Shown here one piece after another: positions 9,642 to 18,815 of a DNA stretch of 50,291 bases. The translations under genes were made by a program, and so were the position numbers. Each line of letters opens with the position of its first letter. Position 1 is the first letter of the stretch. The stretch covers positions 1 through 50,291 of the forward strand of contig MKGP02000065.1 in the NCBI GenBank assembly GCA_001913845.2, given 5' to 3'. The notes beneath the pieces were generated by a model. The model saw only the letters and a program-made list of their open reading frames with translations, searched no databases and was not told the DNA's origin. The DNA comes from Limnothrix sp. CACIAM 69d. Lineage in GTDB: Bacteria > Cyanobacteriota > Cyanobacteriia > CACIAM-69d.

Positions 9642-11351
9642 ATGCCCTACAGAATCGATCGCCGCACCTACGCTGAAACCTATGGCCCCACCACGGGCGA
9701 TCGCCTGCGATTGGCGGACACGGAATTGCTGATTGAAGTCGAAAAAGACCTGACGGTTTATGGCGATGAAGTGAAATTTGGCGGCGGCAAAACAATTCGG
9801 GATGGCATGGGCCAATCGCCCATTACCAACAGCGACGGCGCGATGGATACGGTGATTACCAATGCCGTGATCCTGGATTGGTGGGGTGTAATTAAAGCCG
9901 ATATTGGCATCAAAAATGGCAAAATCGCGGCGATCGGGAAGGCCGGCAACCCCTACACCCAAGCGGGCGTAGACATCATCATCGGCCCCGGCACGGAAAT
10001 CATTGCGGGCGAAGGGGCGATCGTCACGGCCGGCGGCATTGACACCCACATCCATTTCATCTGTCCCCAACAAATCGAAACGGCCCTGGCCGCCGGAATC
10101 ACGACGATGATTGGCGGTGGCACGGGGCCCGCCGCCGGAACCAACGCCACCACCTGTACGCCCGGCCCCTGGCACATGGCGCGGATGTTGGAAGCGGCGG
10201 AAGCTTTCCCGATGAATTTGGGCTTTTTGGGTAAGGGCAACAGCGGTCAACCGGCGGGGCTGATTGAACAAGTGAAGGCCGGGGCGATCGGGCTGAAGCT
10301 GCACGAGGACTGGGGCACCACGCCCGCCGCGATCGATACCTGCCTCAGCGTCGCCGAAGACTATGACATCCAGGTGGCGATTCACACGGACACCTTGAAT
10401 GAAGCGGGCTTTGTGGAAGCGACCGTGGCCGCCTTCAAGGGCCGCACGATCCACACCTTCCACACCGAGGGCGCGGGCGGCGGCCATGCCCCAGACATCA
10501 TCAAGGTCTGTGGCTTGCCCAACGTGCTGCCCTCTTCGACCAACCCGACGCGCCCCTACACGGTGAACACGATCGAGGAGCACCTCGATATGTTGATGGT
10601 TTGCCACCACCTCGATCGCGCCATTCCCGAGGATGTCGCCTTTGCCGAGTCGCGGATTCGCCGGGAAACGATCGCCGCCGAAGACATCCTGCACGACCTG
10701 GGGGCGATCGCTATGATGTCCTCGGACTCCCAAGCCATGGGCCGCATCGGCGAAAGCATCATCCGCACCTGGCAAACGGCCCACAAAATGAAGGTGCAAC
10801 GCGGTTCCCTGCCCCAAGACCCCAGCCGCCACGACAACACCCGCGCCAAACGCTACATCGCCAAATACACGATCAACCCGGCGATCGCCCACGGAATTGC
10901 CAACCATGTGGGGTCGATCGAACCGGGCAAACTGGCGGATCTCTGCCTCTGGAAACCGGCATTCTTTGGCGTGAAACCGGAGCTGGTGATCAAGGGCGGG
11001 GCGATCGCCTGGGCCCAAATGGGCGATGCCAACGCCAGCATCCCCACGCCGCAGCCAGTGCATGGCCGCCCCATGTTTGCCAGCTTTGGCAAAGCAACCC
11101 AGAGCACCAGCCTCACTTTCGTCTCGAAAGCCGCCCTCAAGGCCGGGGTTCCCGAAAAACTGGGACTTCAGCGGCAGGTGGTGGCCGTGTCGGGGATTCG
11201 ATCGATCCGCAAATCCGATATGAAACTGAACGATGCCCAACCGGCGATCGAGGTGGATCCGCAAACCTATGAAGTGTTTGCCAATGGGCAACTGCTGACC
11301 TGCGAACCGGCGGCGGTGCTGCCCATGGCCCAGCGATATTTCCTGTTCTAG
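9642..11351 (+). CDS. ureC: Urease subunit alpha
   Basis: The 569-residue catalytic subunit has the normal length for UreC. The start is ATG 9642 ([20 protein letters not shown]), preceded by AGAGGT. Nickel-site residues are visible: His136 and His138 in DTHIHF, the carbamylated Lys219 in GLKLHEDWG, further His ligands in AIHTDTLNE and HTEGAGGGH, and the mobile-flap Cys/His in MVCHHLD. The end [11 protein letters not shown] is the typical C-terminus. All residues needed for activity appear present. Nickel loading would need UreEFG encoded elsewhere. Confidence 0.98.
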   Translation: MPYRIDRRTYAETYGPTTGDRLRLADTELLIEVEKDLTVYGDEVKFGGGKTIRDGMGQSPITNSDGAMDTVITNAVILDWWGVIKADIGIKNGKIAAIGKAGNPYTQAGVDIIIGPGTEIIAGEGAIVTAGGIDTHIHFICPQQIETALAAGITTMIGGGTGPAAGTNATTCTPGPWHMARMLEAAEAFPMNLGFLGKGNSGQPAGLIEQVKAGAIGLKLHEDWGTTPAAIDTCLSVAEDYDIQVAIHTDTLNEAGFVEATVAAFKGRTIHTFHTEGAGGGHAPDIIKVCGLPNVLPSSTNPTRPYTVNTIEEHLDMLMVCHHLDRAIPEDVAFAESRIRRETIAAEDILHDLGAIAMMSSDSQAMGRIGESIIRTWQTAHKMKVQRGSLPQDPSRHDNTRAKRYIAKYTINPAIAHGIANHVGSIEPGKLADLCLWKPAFFGVKPELVIKGGAIAWAQMGDANASIPTPQPVHGRPMFASFGKATQSTSLTFVSKAALKAGVPEKLGLQRQVVAVSGIRSIRKSDMKLNDAQPAIEVDPQTYEVFANGQLLTCEPAAVLPMAQRYFLF

Positions 11352-11441
11352 CCTGTTCTCGATCGCTTGAGGAGTTGCCGTTTGCTTCAGGGGCCGGTTT
11401 GGGATGCTTGGTTGTACCCGCTGGCCCCGTCGGGCGATTGT

Positions 11442-11470
11442 TTGATTTTTGTACGGATTTTTGCTAAATT
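11442..11470 (+). promoter_or_regulatory. Probable sigma70-type promoter of recA
   Basis: TTGATT (11442-11447) and TAAATT (11465-11470) are separated by 17 bp. The predicted start of transcription is near 11477, 26 nt before the ATG at 11503. No clear cyanobacterial LexA box was seen overlapping it, although a GTAC lies in the spacer. Confidence 0.5.
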
Positions 11471-11502
11471 GGAGAAGCTCTTTCGTCTTGAGGGTTTTCG
11501 GG

Positions 11503-12858
11503 ATGGCCGCTGCCTCCGTTGCGACTCCAGTTCCTTCTACAATAGAAGCCGCTTCGATCGCTCCCCTAGCAGGCACCCCGGCCGATCAGGGCTTGCCGGA
11601 GCCGGCCACGGTGCGATCGGGCAGAAAATCTTCCATCACCGTTGACCCCCAGGCGACTATGGCTTCCAACGCATCCGCAAATTCTGACCCCACGGCGAAG
11701 ACGGCCACCGCCAAGGAATCCGCCAGCAGCGCTAAAGGATCCAAGGACGCTAAGGAAGCGGCTAAGGAGTCGGCCAAAGAGAGCGCCGCCAAAGACGGGC
11801 CCACCAAGGAAATTAGCAAGGAAAAGGAAAAAGCCCTGGGGCTGGTGGTTCAGCAAATTGAACGCAGCTTTGGCAAAGGGGCGATCGTCCGGTTGGGAGA
11901 TGCGGCCCGAATGCGGGTGGAAACCATCCCCAGCGGGGCCCTGACCTTGGATTTGGCCCTGGGCGGTGGCATTCCCAAGGGCCGCGTGGTGGAAATTTAT
12001 GGCCCTGAAAGCTCCGGGAAAACGACCCTAGCACTCCATGCGATCGCGGAGGTGCAGCGATCGGGCGGCATTGCGGCCTTTGTGGATGCAGAACACGCCT
12101 TGGATCCGGTTTATGCCAAGGCCCTCGGGGTGGATATTGATAATCTGCTGGTTTCCCAACCGGACACGGGGGAAATGGGGCTGGAGGTGGTGGATCAACT
12201 GGTGCGATCGGGCGCGATCGATCTGGTGGTGGTGGACTCGGTGGCCGCCTTGGTTCCCCGATCGGAAATTGAAGGAGAAATGGGCGCGGCCCAAGTGGGC
12301 AGCCAAGCCCGCCTCATGAGCCATGCCCTGCGGCGCATCACCGGCAACATCGGCAAATCGGGCTGCACGGTGATTTTTCTCAACCAATTGCGCCAAAAAA
12401 TTGGAGTCACCTACGGCAGCCCGGAAACCACCACGGGCGGAAATGCCCTCAAGTTCTATGCATCGGTGCGCTTGGACATTCGCCGCATTCAAACCCTGAA
12501 GAAGGGAACCGAAGAGTTTGGGATTCGGGCCAAGGTCAAAGTCGCCAAAAACAAAGTCGCACCGCCGTTTCGGATCGCAGAGTTTGACATCATCTTTGGC
12601 GAAGGCATTTCCTCGATCGGCTGCTTAGTGGACTTGGCTGAATCCACCGGAATTTTGGTGCGCAAGGGAGCTTGGTATAGCTACAAGGGCGAAAACATCA
12701 GCCAAGGGCGTGACAACGCTATTCAATATTTGAAGGAAAATCCGGCGATCGCGGCAGAAATGGAGTTGGCCGTGCGCCAAAAGCTGGAGGAAGCGGGGGC
12801 AATTACTGGGGGATCCACTGACGATTTGGATGAAGCAGATCTGAGCGAAGCGTTCTAG
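11503..12858 (+). CDS. recA: Recombinase RecA with long N-terminal extension
   Basis: RecA forms filaments on single-stranded DNA and drives strand exchange and the SOS response. The canonical core begins near [20 protein letters not shown] and carries Walker [10 protein letters not shown], the [10 protein letters not shown] Walker B strand and the L2-region segment [10 protein letters not shown], ending in an acidic tail ([12 protein letters not shown]). From ATG 11503 the protein has 451 residues, against about 350 usually. The additional ~100 residues are low-complexity Ala/Lys/Ser/Glu. ATG 11503 is favoured because a promoter fits 26 nt upstream and AGGG lies at 11491-11494. ATG 11659 is the alternative (399 residues). 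Either way the extension remains substantial. A terminator follows. Confidence 0.95.
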   Translation: MAAASVATPVPSTIEAASIAPLAGTPADQGLPEPATVRSGRKSSITVDPQATMASNASANSDPTAKTATAKESASSAKGSKDAKEAAKESAKESAAKDGPTKEISKEKEKALGLVVQQIERSFGKGAIVRLGDAARMRVETIPSGALTLDLALGGGIPKGRVVEIYGPESSGKTTLALHAIAEVQRSGGIAAFVDAEHALDPVYAKALGVDIDNLLVSQPDTGEMGLEVVDQLVRSGAIDLVVVDSVAALVPRSEIEGEMGAAQVGSQARLMSHALRRITGNIGKSGCTVIFLNQLRQKIGVTYGSPETTTGGNALKFYASVRLDIRRIQTLKKGTEEFGIRAKVKVAKNKVAPPFRIAEFDIIFGEGISSIGCLVDLAESTGILVRKGAWYSYKGENISQGRDNAIQYLKENPAIAAEMELAVRQKLEEAGAITGGSTDDLDEADLSEAF

Positions 12859-12979
12859 GACAAATCTTGGGACACTCGAAATTTGGGGACACTCGATCGA
12901 GCGGCATCGACAAGCCGAGCTGAGTTAAACCCAACCAGACCAAACCCTAAACAGCGGCAACCCCAATCATCAGTTAAGC

Positions 12980-13018
12980 GGCCAGCTCCCTCATTCAGTT
13001 GGGGAGGTGGCTGTTTTT
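12980..13018 (+). terminator. Rho-independent terminator of recA
   Basis: GGCCAGCTCCCTC (12980-12992) can pair with GGGGAGGTGGCT (13001-13012) with one or two mismatches, and is followed by a T run at 13014-13018. It lies about 120 bp after the recA stop. Confidence 0.7.
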
Positions 13019-13108
13019 GATCAGCTTTGCATTTTGGGCTAGCGGCTGGGTTGAGGGCCTGGGGGGACAAACTCCCGGAGATTAAATCCCTAAACTGAAA
13101 CCGAGAGT

Positions 13109-13375
13109 CTAGGCGTAGGATAAATCGCGGGCGGTGCAGGCCGGGGCGATCGAGTCAGCCACCGCCGCGATCGTGAAATTTTGCTGACCCAATAACCGTT
13201 CACGGGACTCTTGGCGCAAGCTTCCTGACAGAAATGCCCGCTGAAGGGCCATAAACGCTTCAAAGTCATCGGGGCCATATTTCCCGCGCATGAGTTGGCG
13301 CAGGGCTTCTTCTGCCTCGATCGACAGGTATTGATGAGCTAACGCTTCGGACACAATCTCGCGAATGGAAGTCAT
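13109..13375 (-). CDS. Conserved small cyanobacterial protein
   Basis: This 88-residue protein starts at ATG 13375 (MTSIREIVSEALAHQYLSIE). The sequence is acidic and mostly helical in character, with LRQLMRGKYGPDDFEAFMAL in the middle and no membrane segment or known motif. From memory, short proteins with this MTSIREIV / Y(L)S(I)EAE / LR(Q)L pattern are widespread in cyanobacteria without an assigned function. The frame is open further upstream to 13489, but that part has no coding character. It is convergent with recA. Confidence 0.75.
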   Translation of the reverse strand: MTSIREIVSEALAHQYLSIEAEEALRQLMRGKYGPDDFEAFMALQRAFLSGSLRQESRERLLGQQNFTIAAVADSIAPACTARDLSYA

Positions 13376-14394
13376 GTTGCTTTGAGACCTACTCAACGAC
13401 TGCAAGGATCTGGGAAGTTGCCGGTTGCCACAGTTTTTAGTATCGGGGGAAAGCCGAATCAGCGAAGTGACCGATCGCTGACCCCGCATGGATCTTGAGC
13501 GTCATCCCCTGAGATCAAAACAGGGCTTGGGTGCGATCGCCGTCACAGGGTGAGACCCCCTCCCCCAATGGACTGACCAGCCCTTGAATTCAGCCAGGCT
13601 GGAATTCAGTCACGGCCGATCAAGACCCATCGAGACCAAAGCCCACAACCAAGACTGATGCTGGGTTGCTGGTGTGTGGAGTGATTGAGCGAGCGTGCAT
13701 CTAAGACCCATGGCTGAGTGCGCTCCTGACCGCAGCCATGGGCCTTGATTCCCATTCCGAGGGCCAGAGGGTCGATCGCGATCGCAGCCTTGTTTCAACA
13801 ACGGCTCAGGTTCCGGAGCGAAGCTTTTTCTCCGCCCAACTTGCGCAACCGGTAACAATTACGGACGAAAACAGGAAGGAAAACGACGCAGGGAGACTAA
13901 GGAGAACCTAATTGAGATGCGTAGAAGCTAAGAGTAGATCGAGCAGTGGCAAGGCAAGAGAGAGTGCTCAAGGCTGAGGAAAGTGAAAAAAACAGTAATC
14001 AACCGTTTTTCAAGTTGATTTAGGCAAATTCCTCAAATTTTTTGCCAAATTTGCTGAACCCTGACGAACTGTGTTCCCAAAAAGTTTCTTAGGAAAAAGT
14101 TCCTTGGGCAGTGCAACTTAATCGGGTCGCCATGGAAATGGTAGCAATCGAGCGCAATCGTCGGATCTCAGTTTAGCGACCCGTTTCCGGATTTGGGTGT
14201 GGTGATCATCACTTTTTGGCGGGTTTTGTCTGGCGGGGTCTGGCTGAGCCGGGTGAATGGAGACCTGGGCGGGGCGATCGCCTAAACATCGCTTTGGGCT
14301 TGGCGCATGGGGAGCAATGGCTAGTTGTTGCCATGGATTGGCAAGGACTGGCGGTTTTTGCGGCTCAAGGCCGGGGTTGGGGGTTAATCAACGG
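13376..14394. other. Gene-poor 1-kb interval
   Basis: No convincing gene is seen. Present are an inverted repeat at about 13583-13607 (TTGAATTCAGCC against CTGGAATTCAG), an AT-rich part at 13980-14110, and a small hairpin AATCAAC/GTTGATT near 14000. A 60-codon plus-strand frame ending at 14398 has only a TTG start and no family similarity, and is not called. Confidence 0.6.
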
Positions 14395-15843
14395 CTAAAG
14401 AGCGCACCGATAGGCCAATGCGGCGGCGGTGGCATTGTTGGAGCCGATCGCCAGGTCACCAATCAAGCGCCAAAGATCGGGGCGGTGGGGCAAGGCCAAG
14501 CCGTCCGCTGGGGGATGATGCAGCCGATCGAGCCAAGCGGCCATGGCTTGCGACATTCCCTGTTGTTTCCCCTGTTCTTCCAAAATGGTCAAAAGATTCG
14601 CAATGGGTTCGTGCCAGTAGGTATCCTTTTCCAGGGCTTGCAGATAGGCTACCAGGGGTTCCAAGTCGTAGCCAGTGCCGATGGGCATGGTTTTGAGGGC
14701 AAAGCCAGGGTGACTGTGGCCAAAGACCTGTACTAGCGATCGGGTCAAGGCCCCGTAGTGCACCAGGTCTTGATCACTAAACTCCGGTTGGCGCTGGGCC
14801 CAAATTTCCGCCAGGGTGAGATAGGGAGCCGCCACTTGGGGAGCCAACCCGATCGCCCGTTCGCAGAGTTGTTGAGCCGCATCCCATTGGTGCGATCGCG
14901 CCAAGGCCCAAGCCAAGGCATCCAAGAGCAGTGGATCCGTTGTGGCCTCGGCCGCCCGTTGCCAGGGAGCTGTGAGGGGTTGCCAATCGCGAACTTTGCG
15001 CAAAAAAAGCTGATAGCCGCTGAAAACCACCTCAAAACAGTCGGTAAACAGCAACATAAACAAATCCACACCGAATTGTGGGCAATCCTCCGGCAACCCC
15101 ACATAACGATAATCATCAATCACCACCAGCCCACCCACCTTCACCAGGGGCCAGGTCATGACGGCATCGCGAAAGGCCACCCAAGGCGCATGGCAACCGT
15201 CGATGTAGGCCAAATCGTAGTGATCAACCGGCAGTTGGGCCAGGGCTTCCCAAGAGAGCTGAGACAGAAGGGTGACCTGCGGGGCCCGACCGGTGCGATC
15301 GAGATTGTCCCGCAGGCTGGGACGAATTTCCGGTTCAATGCAGGTGAGCCTTGCTTCCGGATCCAGCAGGACGCGATCGAGCAACCAGCAGGCAGACATC
15401 CCTTCAAAGCTGCCAATTTCCAGAGCCTGGATCGGCCCCCGATCGGCCAAGGGCTGCACCCAGTTCACCCAGTTGGGCAATTGATTGGAAAACCAGTCTC
15501 GGGAAAACCAATAACCCCGATCGCCACTTTCGGGCCAGTCCCGCAGGCGATGGGCCTTGGCAAAGCAGGTTTGTGCCTCCGGAAGCTGATCACGACTGAC
15601 CAACAGGGTTCCCAAATCCGTCCAGGCCTCGGGCATGGTGGGGTGTTGTCGGGTGAGGCGACGCAGCAGGGTTTCCGCCCAATCCCACTGGCCCGCCTGC
15701 TGGAACAGTTCGCCCCAACGGCGATGCTCTTGGGGTTTTAGGAAGTCGGTGACCTGCAAATACAACTGACCGGCGCGATCGACCTGGCCCGCTGCGATCG
15801 CCGCTTGGGCCTGCTCAAAGCAAGAAACAACAAAATCCGCCAT
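14395..15843 (-). CDS. TPR-like repeat protein with class I methyltransferase domain
   Basis: The protein has 482 residues from ATG 15843 (MADFVVSCFEQAQAAIAAGQ). It starts with TPR-like helices (about 1-110). A SAM-dependent methyltransferase of the Methyltransf_24 type follows, with motif I ALEIGSFEGMSA, then CIEPE, and the diagnostic LAYIDGCHAPW...GGLVVIDDY stretch. TPR-like helices return at the C-terminus (LAWALARSHQWDAAQQLCERA). The substrate is unknown. Such enzymes often act on sugars or lipids of surface glycans. A start 16 codons upstream (15891) is possible, but its codon would lie inside a perfect palindrome. Downstream of the EndoU gene on the same strand, separated by about 150 bp of palindromes. 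Confidence 0.85.
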   Translation of the reverse strand: MADFVVSCFEQAQAAIAAGQVDRAGQLYLQVTDFLKPQEHRRWGELFQQAGQWDWAETLLRRLTRQHPTMPEAWTDLGTLLVSRDQLPEAQTCFAKAHRLRDWPESGDRGYWFSRDWFSNQLPNWVNWVQPLADRGPIQALEIGSFEGMSACWLLDRVLLDPEARLTCIEPEIRPSLRDNLDRTGRAPQVTLLSQLSWEALAQLPVDHYDLAYIDGCHAPWVAFRDAVMTWPLVKVGGLVVIDDYRYVGLPEDCPQFGVDLFMLLFTDCFEVVFSGYQLFLRKVRDWQPLTAPWQRAAEATTDPLLLDALAWALARSHQWDAAQQLCERAIGLAPQVAAPYLTLAEIWAQRQPEFSDQDLVHYGALTRSLVQVFGHSHPGFALKTMPIGTGYDLEPLVAYLQALEKDTYWHEPIANLLTILEEQGKQQGMSQAMAAWLDRLHHPPADGLALPHRPDLWRLIGDLAIGSNNATAAALAYRCAL

Positions 15844-15885
15844 GGAAAACCATCCGTAAAAACCGCGAGCCAGAGATAGCAAAAC

Positions 15886-15987
15886 TGGCATTGCAGCAAT
15901 GCCAGTGCTGTACTGTCAGTGCTGCAATGCGAATCATCATGCTCCCGGGAAATGATCAGGCTTCCGGAGCATCATGATGCTCCCGGG
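15886..15987. repeat. Cluster of palindromes and direct repeats
   Basis: TGGCATTGC-A-GCAATGCCA (15886-15904) is a perfect inverted repeat. GTGCTG and GCAATGC recur directly after it. CATCATGCTCCCGGG (15935-15949) returns as part of the 18-bp palindrome GGAGCATCATGATGCTCC (15966-15983) followed by CGGG. The cluster lies between two minus-strand genes and could act as a terminator or mRNA-stabilising structure, or be an expanding REP-like repeat. Confidence 0.75.
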
Positions 15988-15995
15988 CCTGTACC

Positions 15996-16733
15996 CTAGC
16001 GCAGGGGAAAAGCCGTGTTGATTTGATTGCGCCCCCGCACAAATGCCCCTGCAATCACAAACCGCTGCCCATCGTTGGCCTCGCAAAACCGGCTGGCTTG
16101 GGCGATCGGGGAATCTTCCGCCGCCGAAGGATCCTGAGGGAGTGCCAAGGCGGTTGCCCCAGGCGCAGCGGGCATCAGTTGAGCAACCGGCGCAACGGCC
16201 GCTTGGGCCGAGGTCGATCGGTTGCCAGGCCGGTTATAACCGCACCAAGCCCAATCGGGCGCACCCCCTGGGCAACTAATTTGATTGCGAGCCGCATAGC
16301 GGATCGATTCCAACACTTGGGCTTGGGAGCAGCGATCGGGAAACATCGTAGAAAACTTTTCCCGACTGGGATCGGCCCCATGGCTCCAGCGCACTCCATA
16401 GATCCCTCGCCGGTTGGGGGGCTGGGTCACTTGAAACCGGGCCACCGTGCGGGGATTGGTGCCGCCCGGTCGGGAATGGAACCCCTTGGGCCGACCGTTG
16501 CTAAATTCACCACAAAAAATATGAGGTTGGTTCACCTGGGGGCCGCTGGCAAAGTTGCTCCAATGGGGCAGGCGATCGCAGTTCACCAGCTTGGGGGCTG
16601 CGGTTTGGCCCTCGGGAACCGCCAGCACCAGGGCCACAATGCCCGCCAACACCAGACTCCAGCGCGATCGCCTGCGGTAAGCCGGGGAGGAGGCAGTTTT
16701 CCCGATCGTTGGCTGATTCAACGGCTGAGTCAT
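15996..16733 (-). CDS. Secreted or membrane-anchored EndoU-type nuclease
   Basis: The 245-residue protein starts at ATG 16733. Residues about 24-45 are hydrophobic (WSLVLAGIVALVLAVPEG), a signal peptide or anchor. The mature part resembles bacterial EndoU ribonuclease domains: QPHIFCGEF with a probable catalytic His, then RPKGFHSRPGG with the second His, GIYGVRW and KFSTMFPDRCSQAQVLESIRYA. The C-terminal 90 residues are Ala/Pro-rich and end NTAFPLR. Homologues occur as toxins and as conserved cyanobacterial proteins. No immunity-like gene is adjacent, so a housekeeping or nutritional extracellular RNase is as likely as a toxin. The start codon has no ribosome binding site and is preceded by 9-bp repeats. 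Confidence 0.78.
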   Translation of the reverse strand: MTQPLNQPTIGKTASSPAYRRRSRWSLVLAGIVALVLAVPEGQTAAPKLVNCDRLPHWSNFASGPQVNQPHIFCGEFSNGRPKGFHSRPGGTNPRTVARFQVTQPPNRRGIYGVRWSHGADPSREKFSTMFPDRCSQAQVLESIRYAARNQISCPGGAPDWAWCGYNRPGNRSTSAQAAVAPVAQLMPAAPGATALALPQDPSAAEDSPIAQASRFCEANDGQRFVIAGAFVRGRNQINTAFPLR

Positions 16734-16740
16734 GTTGGTG

Positions 16741-16767
16741 TTGTCTGTGTTGTCTGTGTTGTCTGTA
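16741..16767. repeat. 9-bp tandem repeat just upstream of the EndoU start
   Basis: Three tandem units TTGTCTGTG, TTGTCTGTG, TTGTCTGTA are followed by a degenerate fourth. On the coding strand of the EndoU gene they read ACAGACAAC units and end 8 nt before the ATG, where a ribosome binding site would be expected. Confidence 0.85.
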
Positions 16768-17282
16768 TTGATTGTTGGTGTGGTTGCTGTGCCGGTGACT
16801 GTTTTTCGCTGGACTTGTGCCGAATTTTCGGCCGGGTTTCGACGGGTTCCCGCTGCGTTTCTGTTCTGCTATTGCCGTCTTTGTGCCGCTTTCCTGACTT
16901 TTACCGTATTTCTATTTCGCCTCTCTATCTTGTCCCATGGCTGAATGTTGAGGGTGGTGTTCAAGATTTTCAAGCGATCGAGGTTTCCAGCCGCGATCTT
17001 TGGAATCTTTTGGAATCTTTGAGATGGCCGGTTACTCGGGGCCAACGCTCTGTTCGCCAATTACTCACCACCAGACTCGTCAATTATTGGAGCTATTGGA
17101 GCGTTCTCGGGGCCAGGCGTTCAGAATTTTGGGCCCGATCGGCATCACGATCAGTGTTTTCGATATTTTTCGATATTTATCGAAAAACGAGGAGCCATCG
17201 GTTCGGGGCAAGATTTCCAGCCGTTGATTAACCCCTTGCTCAACCAGCTCTTGCCACACAAGCTAAAGACCCGAACAGAGGA
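16768..17282. other. Intergenic interval without a recognised gene
   Basis: About 500 bp between the EndoU start and the tRNA. An AT-rich inverted repeat (TTTTTCGATA against TCGAAAAA) lies at about 17160-17195, and CGATATTT recurs there. No ORF in it looks coding. Confidence 0.6.
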
Positions 17283-17355
17283 CGGGTGCGGCAGGACTCG
17301 AACCTGCGACCGGCCGCTTAGAAGGCGGCTGCTCTATCCACTGAGCTACGCACCC
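17283..17355 (-). tRNA. tRNA-Arg (anticodon TCT)
   Basis: On the minus strand the sequence folds as a standard cloverleaf: acceptor GGGTGCG/CGCACCC, D arm GCTC/GAGC, anticodon arm GCCGC-CTTCTAA-GCGGC with anticodon TCT, T arm GCAGG-TTCGAGT-CCTGC. The discriminator base is G. CCA is not encoded. It would read AGA codons. Confidence 0.95.
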
Positions 17356-17962
17356 AGACTGAGATCCGTAGAGATTTCCGTGAAAATTCCCACACGTGAT
17401 CCGGGGAAAATTCATCGGCGGAAGTTCCCAAGGCCTTGAGAAAACCATTGCTTCTCCTGATTGCAGCAGTTCGCCGACGAATGCTGTCATCAGGGCGCTT
17501 CCGGCTCGATCGCGGCGGCGTGGGTTTCACCCGCGACTCAGGATGACACGCCCGGACTGGCCGCCTTTCAAGGTTTACGAATTGTATCGAGTTAACCTAA
17601 CCCCAAGCAAGGCCGTTGAGGAGGTTAATGGGAGTGATCAACCCACCCTCAGAACATCCATTCCGAGGCAATTCCGCTAAGAGCCAGTTTTTAGAAGGTC
17701 GCGGGGTACACTTGAGAGACCAAAGTTGATTTTCGACCCTAGATCCCCCAATAGCTCTACGCTAAGGGCCCTGGGCTAGAATGATGCCCAGCGCAGGCTC
17801 AGCTCACCGGTTGGGAAAGCTGTCTATGCAGCCCTCACGACCTTGCTGGGGCTAGCTTCTGGAGCAGCTCTGGTTGACCGACTGCATGAGTTCAAGCTAG
17901 ATCGGCTCTATGGCCTCTGGTTTGAATGGCGTAGCTCCAAGCATGAGTTCTTTGAATAACGC
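17356..17962. other. Intergenic interval with a possible gene remnant
   Basis: Upstream of the tRNA and before the next gene no intact gene is seen. At 17780-17959 a frame with coding character reads KAVYAALTTLLGLASGAALV and ends WRSSKHEFFE and a TAA, 3 nt before the ATG of the next gene. It has no ATG, GTG or plausible start, because a TAG precedes it at 17777-17779. Confidence 0.5.
17780..17959 (+). pseudogene. Possible remnant or mis-started small membrane protein gene
   Basis: About 60 codons between TAG (17777) and TAA (17957-17959). The middle encodes a short hydrophobic helix (ALTTLLGLASGAALV) and the end is amphipathic. No ATG, GTG or suitable TTG is in frame before the hydrophobic part, so it is either decayed, frameshifted, or not a gene. 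The short spacing to the next ATG would fit an old operon partner. Confidence 0.3.
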
Positions 17963-18631
17963 ATGTTTATTCTGAAGCGGCAAGACGTGGACATTTCCAA
18001 CGTCCGGCATCCCGAAAAAGATCAGCAAATTCCGATCCTGAGCTATCAGGGTCAAACATTCACGTTGCTGAATGTCTTTGGCGCAAATCAGGCGGAAGAG
18101 GCGCGGGCCTTGTGGCGAGATCTGACGGATAACCGAGGGAAAGCTTGCGTCCTGCTGGAAGAGCCGGATCGGTTTAGCGTGTGGGGCAAGGTGCGGCTCG
18201 ATCGCCTGGGAGTAGCGGATGCTGGCGCAGGCGACAGTGGGGCGGCGAAGTCGTCCTATGTGCTGGCGGGGATGCTGCTGCTCCAGGCGGTGTATTTCGA
18301 CATTGAAGATTTGCTGGGAGAACGCCAGGGCGCGAAGTTTCGCCAGGAAATTGGCGAGGTGTTCAAGCGGCTCCAGTTCCCAGGGCTGGACAACCAGGCG
18401 GCCGTGAGCAACATTTTGGAAGTGAACCCCTTTGAAACGGCCTTGCCGCCCTGGCAAGAATTGCAAATCGTGGGGTTGCTACAGGAACTGCACACGCTGG
18501 GTAAAGGCTATTTTGGCAATACCAATTTCACCAGCCGAGCGTTTGATGCGTTGCAGGAGATGGATGCGGGCGAGCGTTCGGAATTTATGGACTGGCTGGG
18601 GCGATCGCCCGCGGCCAAGCTCTGGCGCTAG
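17963..18631 (+). CDS. Npun_F0813-like conserved cyanobacterial protein
   Basis: The 222-residue protein starts MFILKRQDVDISNVRHPEKD. It matches my recollection of the cyanobacterial Npun_F0813 family, which has ARALWRDLTDNRGKACVLLEEPDR in the middle. It is soluble, with no signal peptide and no catalytic motif that I can identify. The C-terminal half (LLGERQGAKFRQEIGEVFKRL onward) is helical. Function is unknown. The family assignment rests on memory of the N-terminal pattern. Confidence 0.8.
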   Translation: MFILKRQDVDISNVRHPEKDQQIPILSYQGQTFTLLNVFGANQAEEARALWRDLTDNRGKACVLLEEPDRFSVWGKVRLDRLGVADAGAGDSGAAKSSYVLAGMLLLQAVYFDIEDLLGERQGAKFRQEIGEVFKRLQFPGLDNQAAVSNILEVNPFETALPPWQELQIVGLLQELHTLGKGYFGNTNFTSRAFDALQEMDAGERSEFMDWLGRSPAAKLWR

Positions 18632-18815
18632 CCTTGGGCGGCGCTAAACCGAATGGCCATGGCCGTCTGGGGCAATGGGGGCGATCGAATGCCCAACTGC
18701 AATTGACGGCTCCAGGCTCAGGGATGTTGGGCGATCCATCCCCGGTCTGCGGTGGTCTGTTTCCCTCATGAGATCGTCACCTCCTGGTTTTTAGAACCTT
18801 TTGAAGCCAACCCCT

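Noticed and set aside
11440-11470. LexA/SOS box in the recA promoter
   Set aside because: Only a single GTAC is seen in the spacer. The second half of the cyanobacterial LexA motif is absent.
9627-11576. 649-codon minus-strand frame opposite ureC
   Set aside because: Fully antisense to ureC, with composition typical of shadow frames.
13860-14120. Possible RNase P RNA because of GAGGAAAGT near 13976
   Set aside because: The other conserved RNase P blocks are missing and the surrounding sequence does not fold accordingly.
14216-14398. 60-codon plus-strand frame ending 3 bp into the methyltransferase gene's end
   Set aside because: It has only a TTG start, no ribosome binding site and no recognisable family. 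Composition is not decisive.
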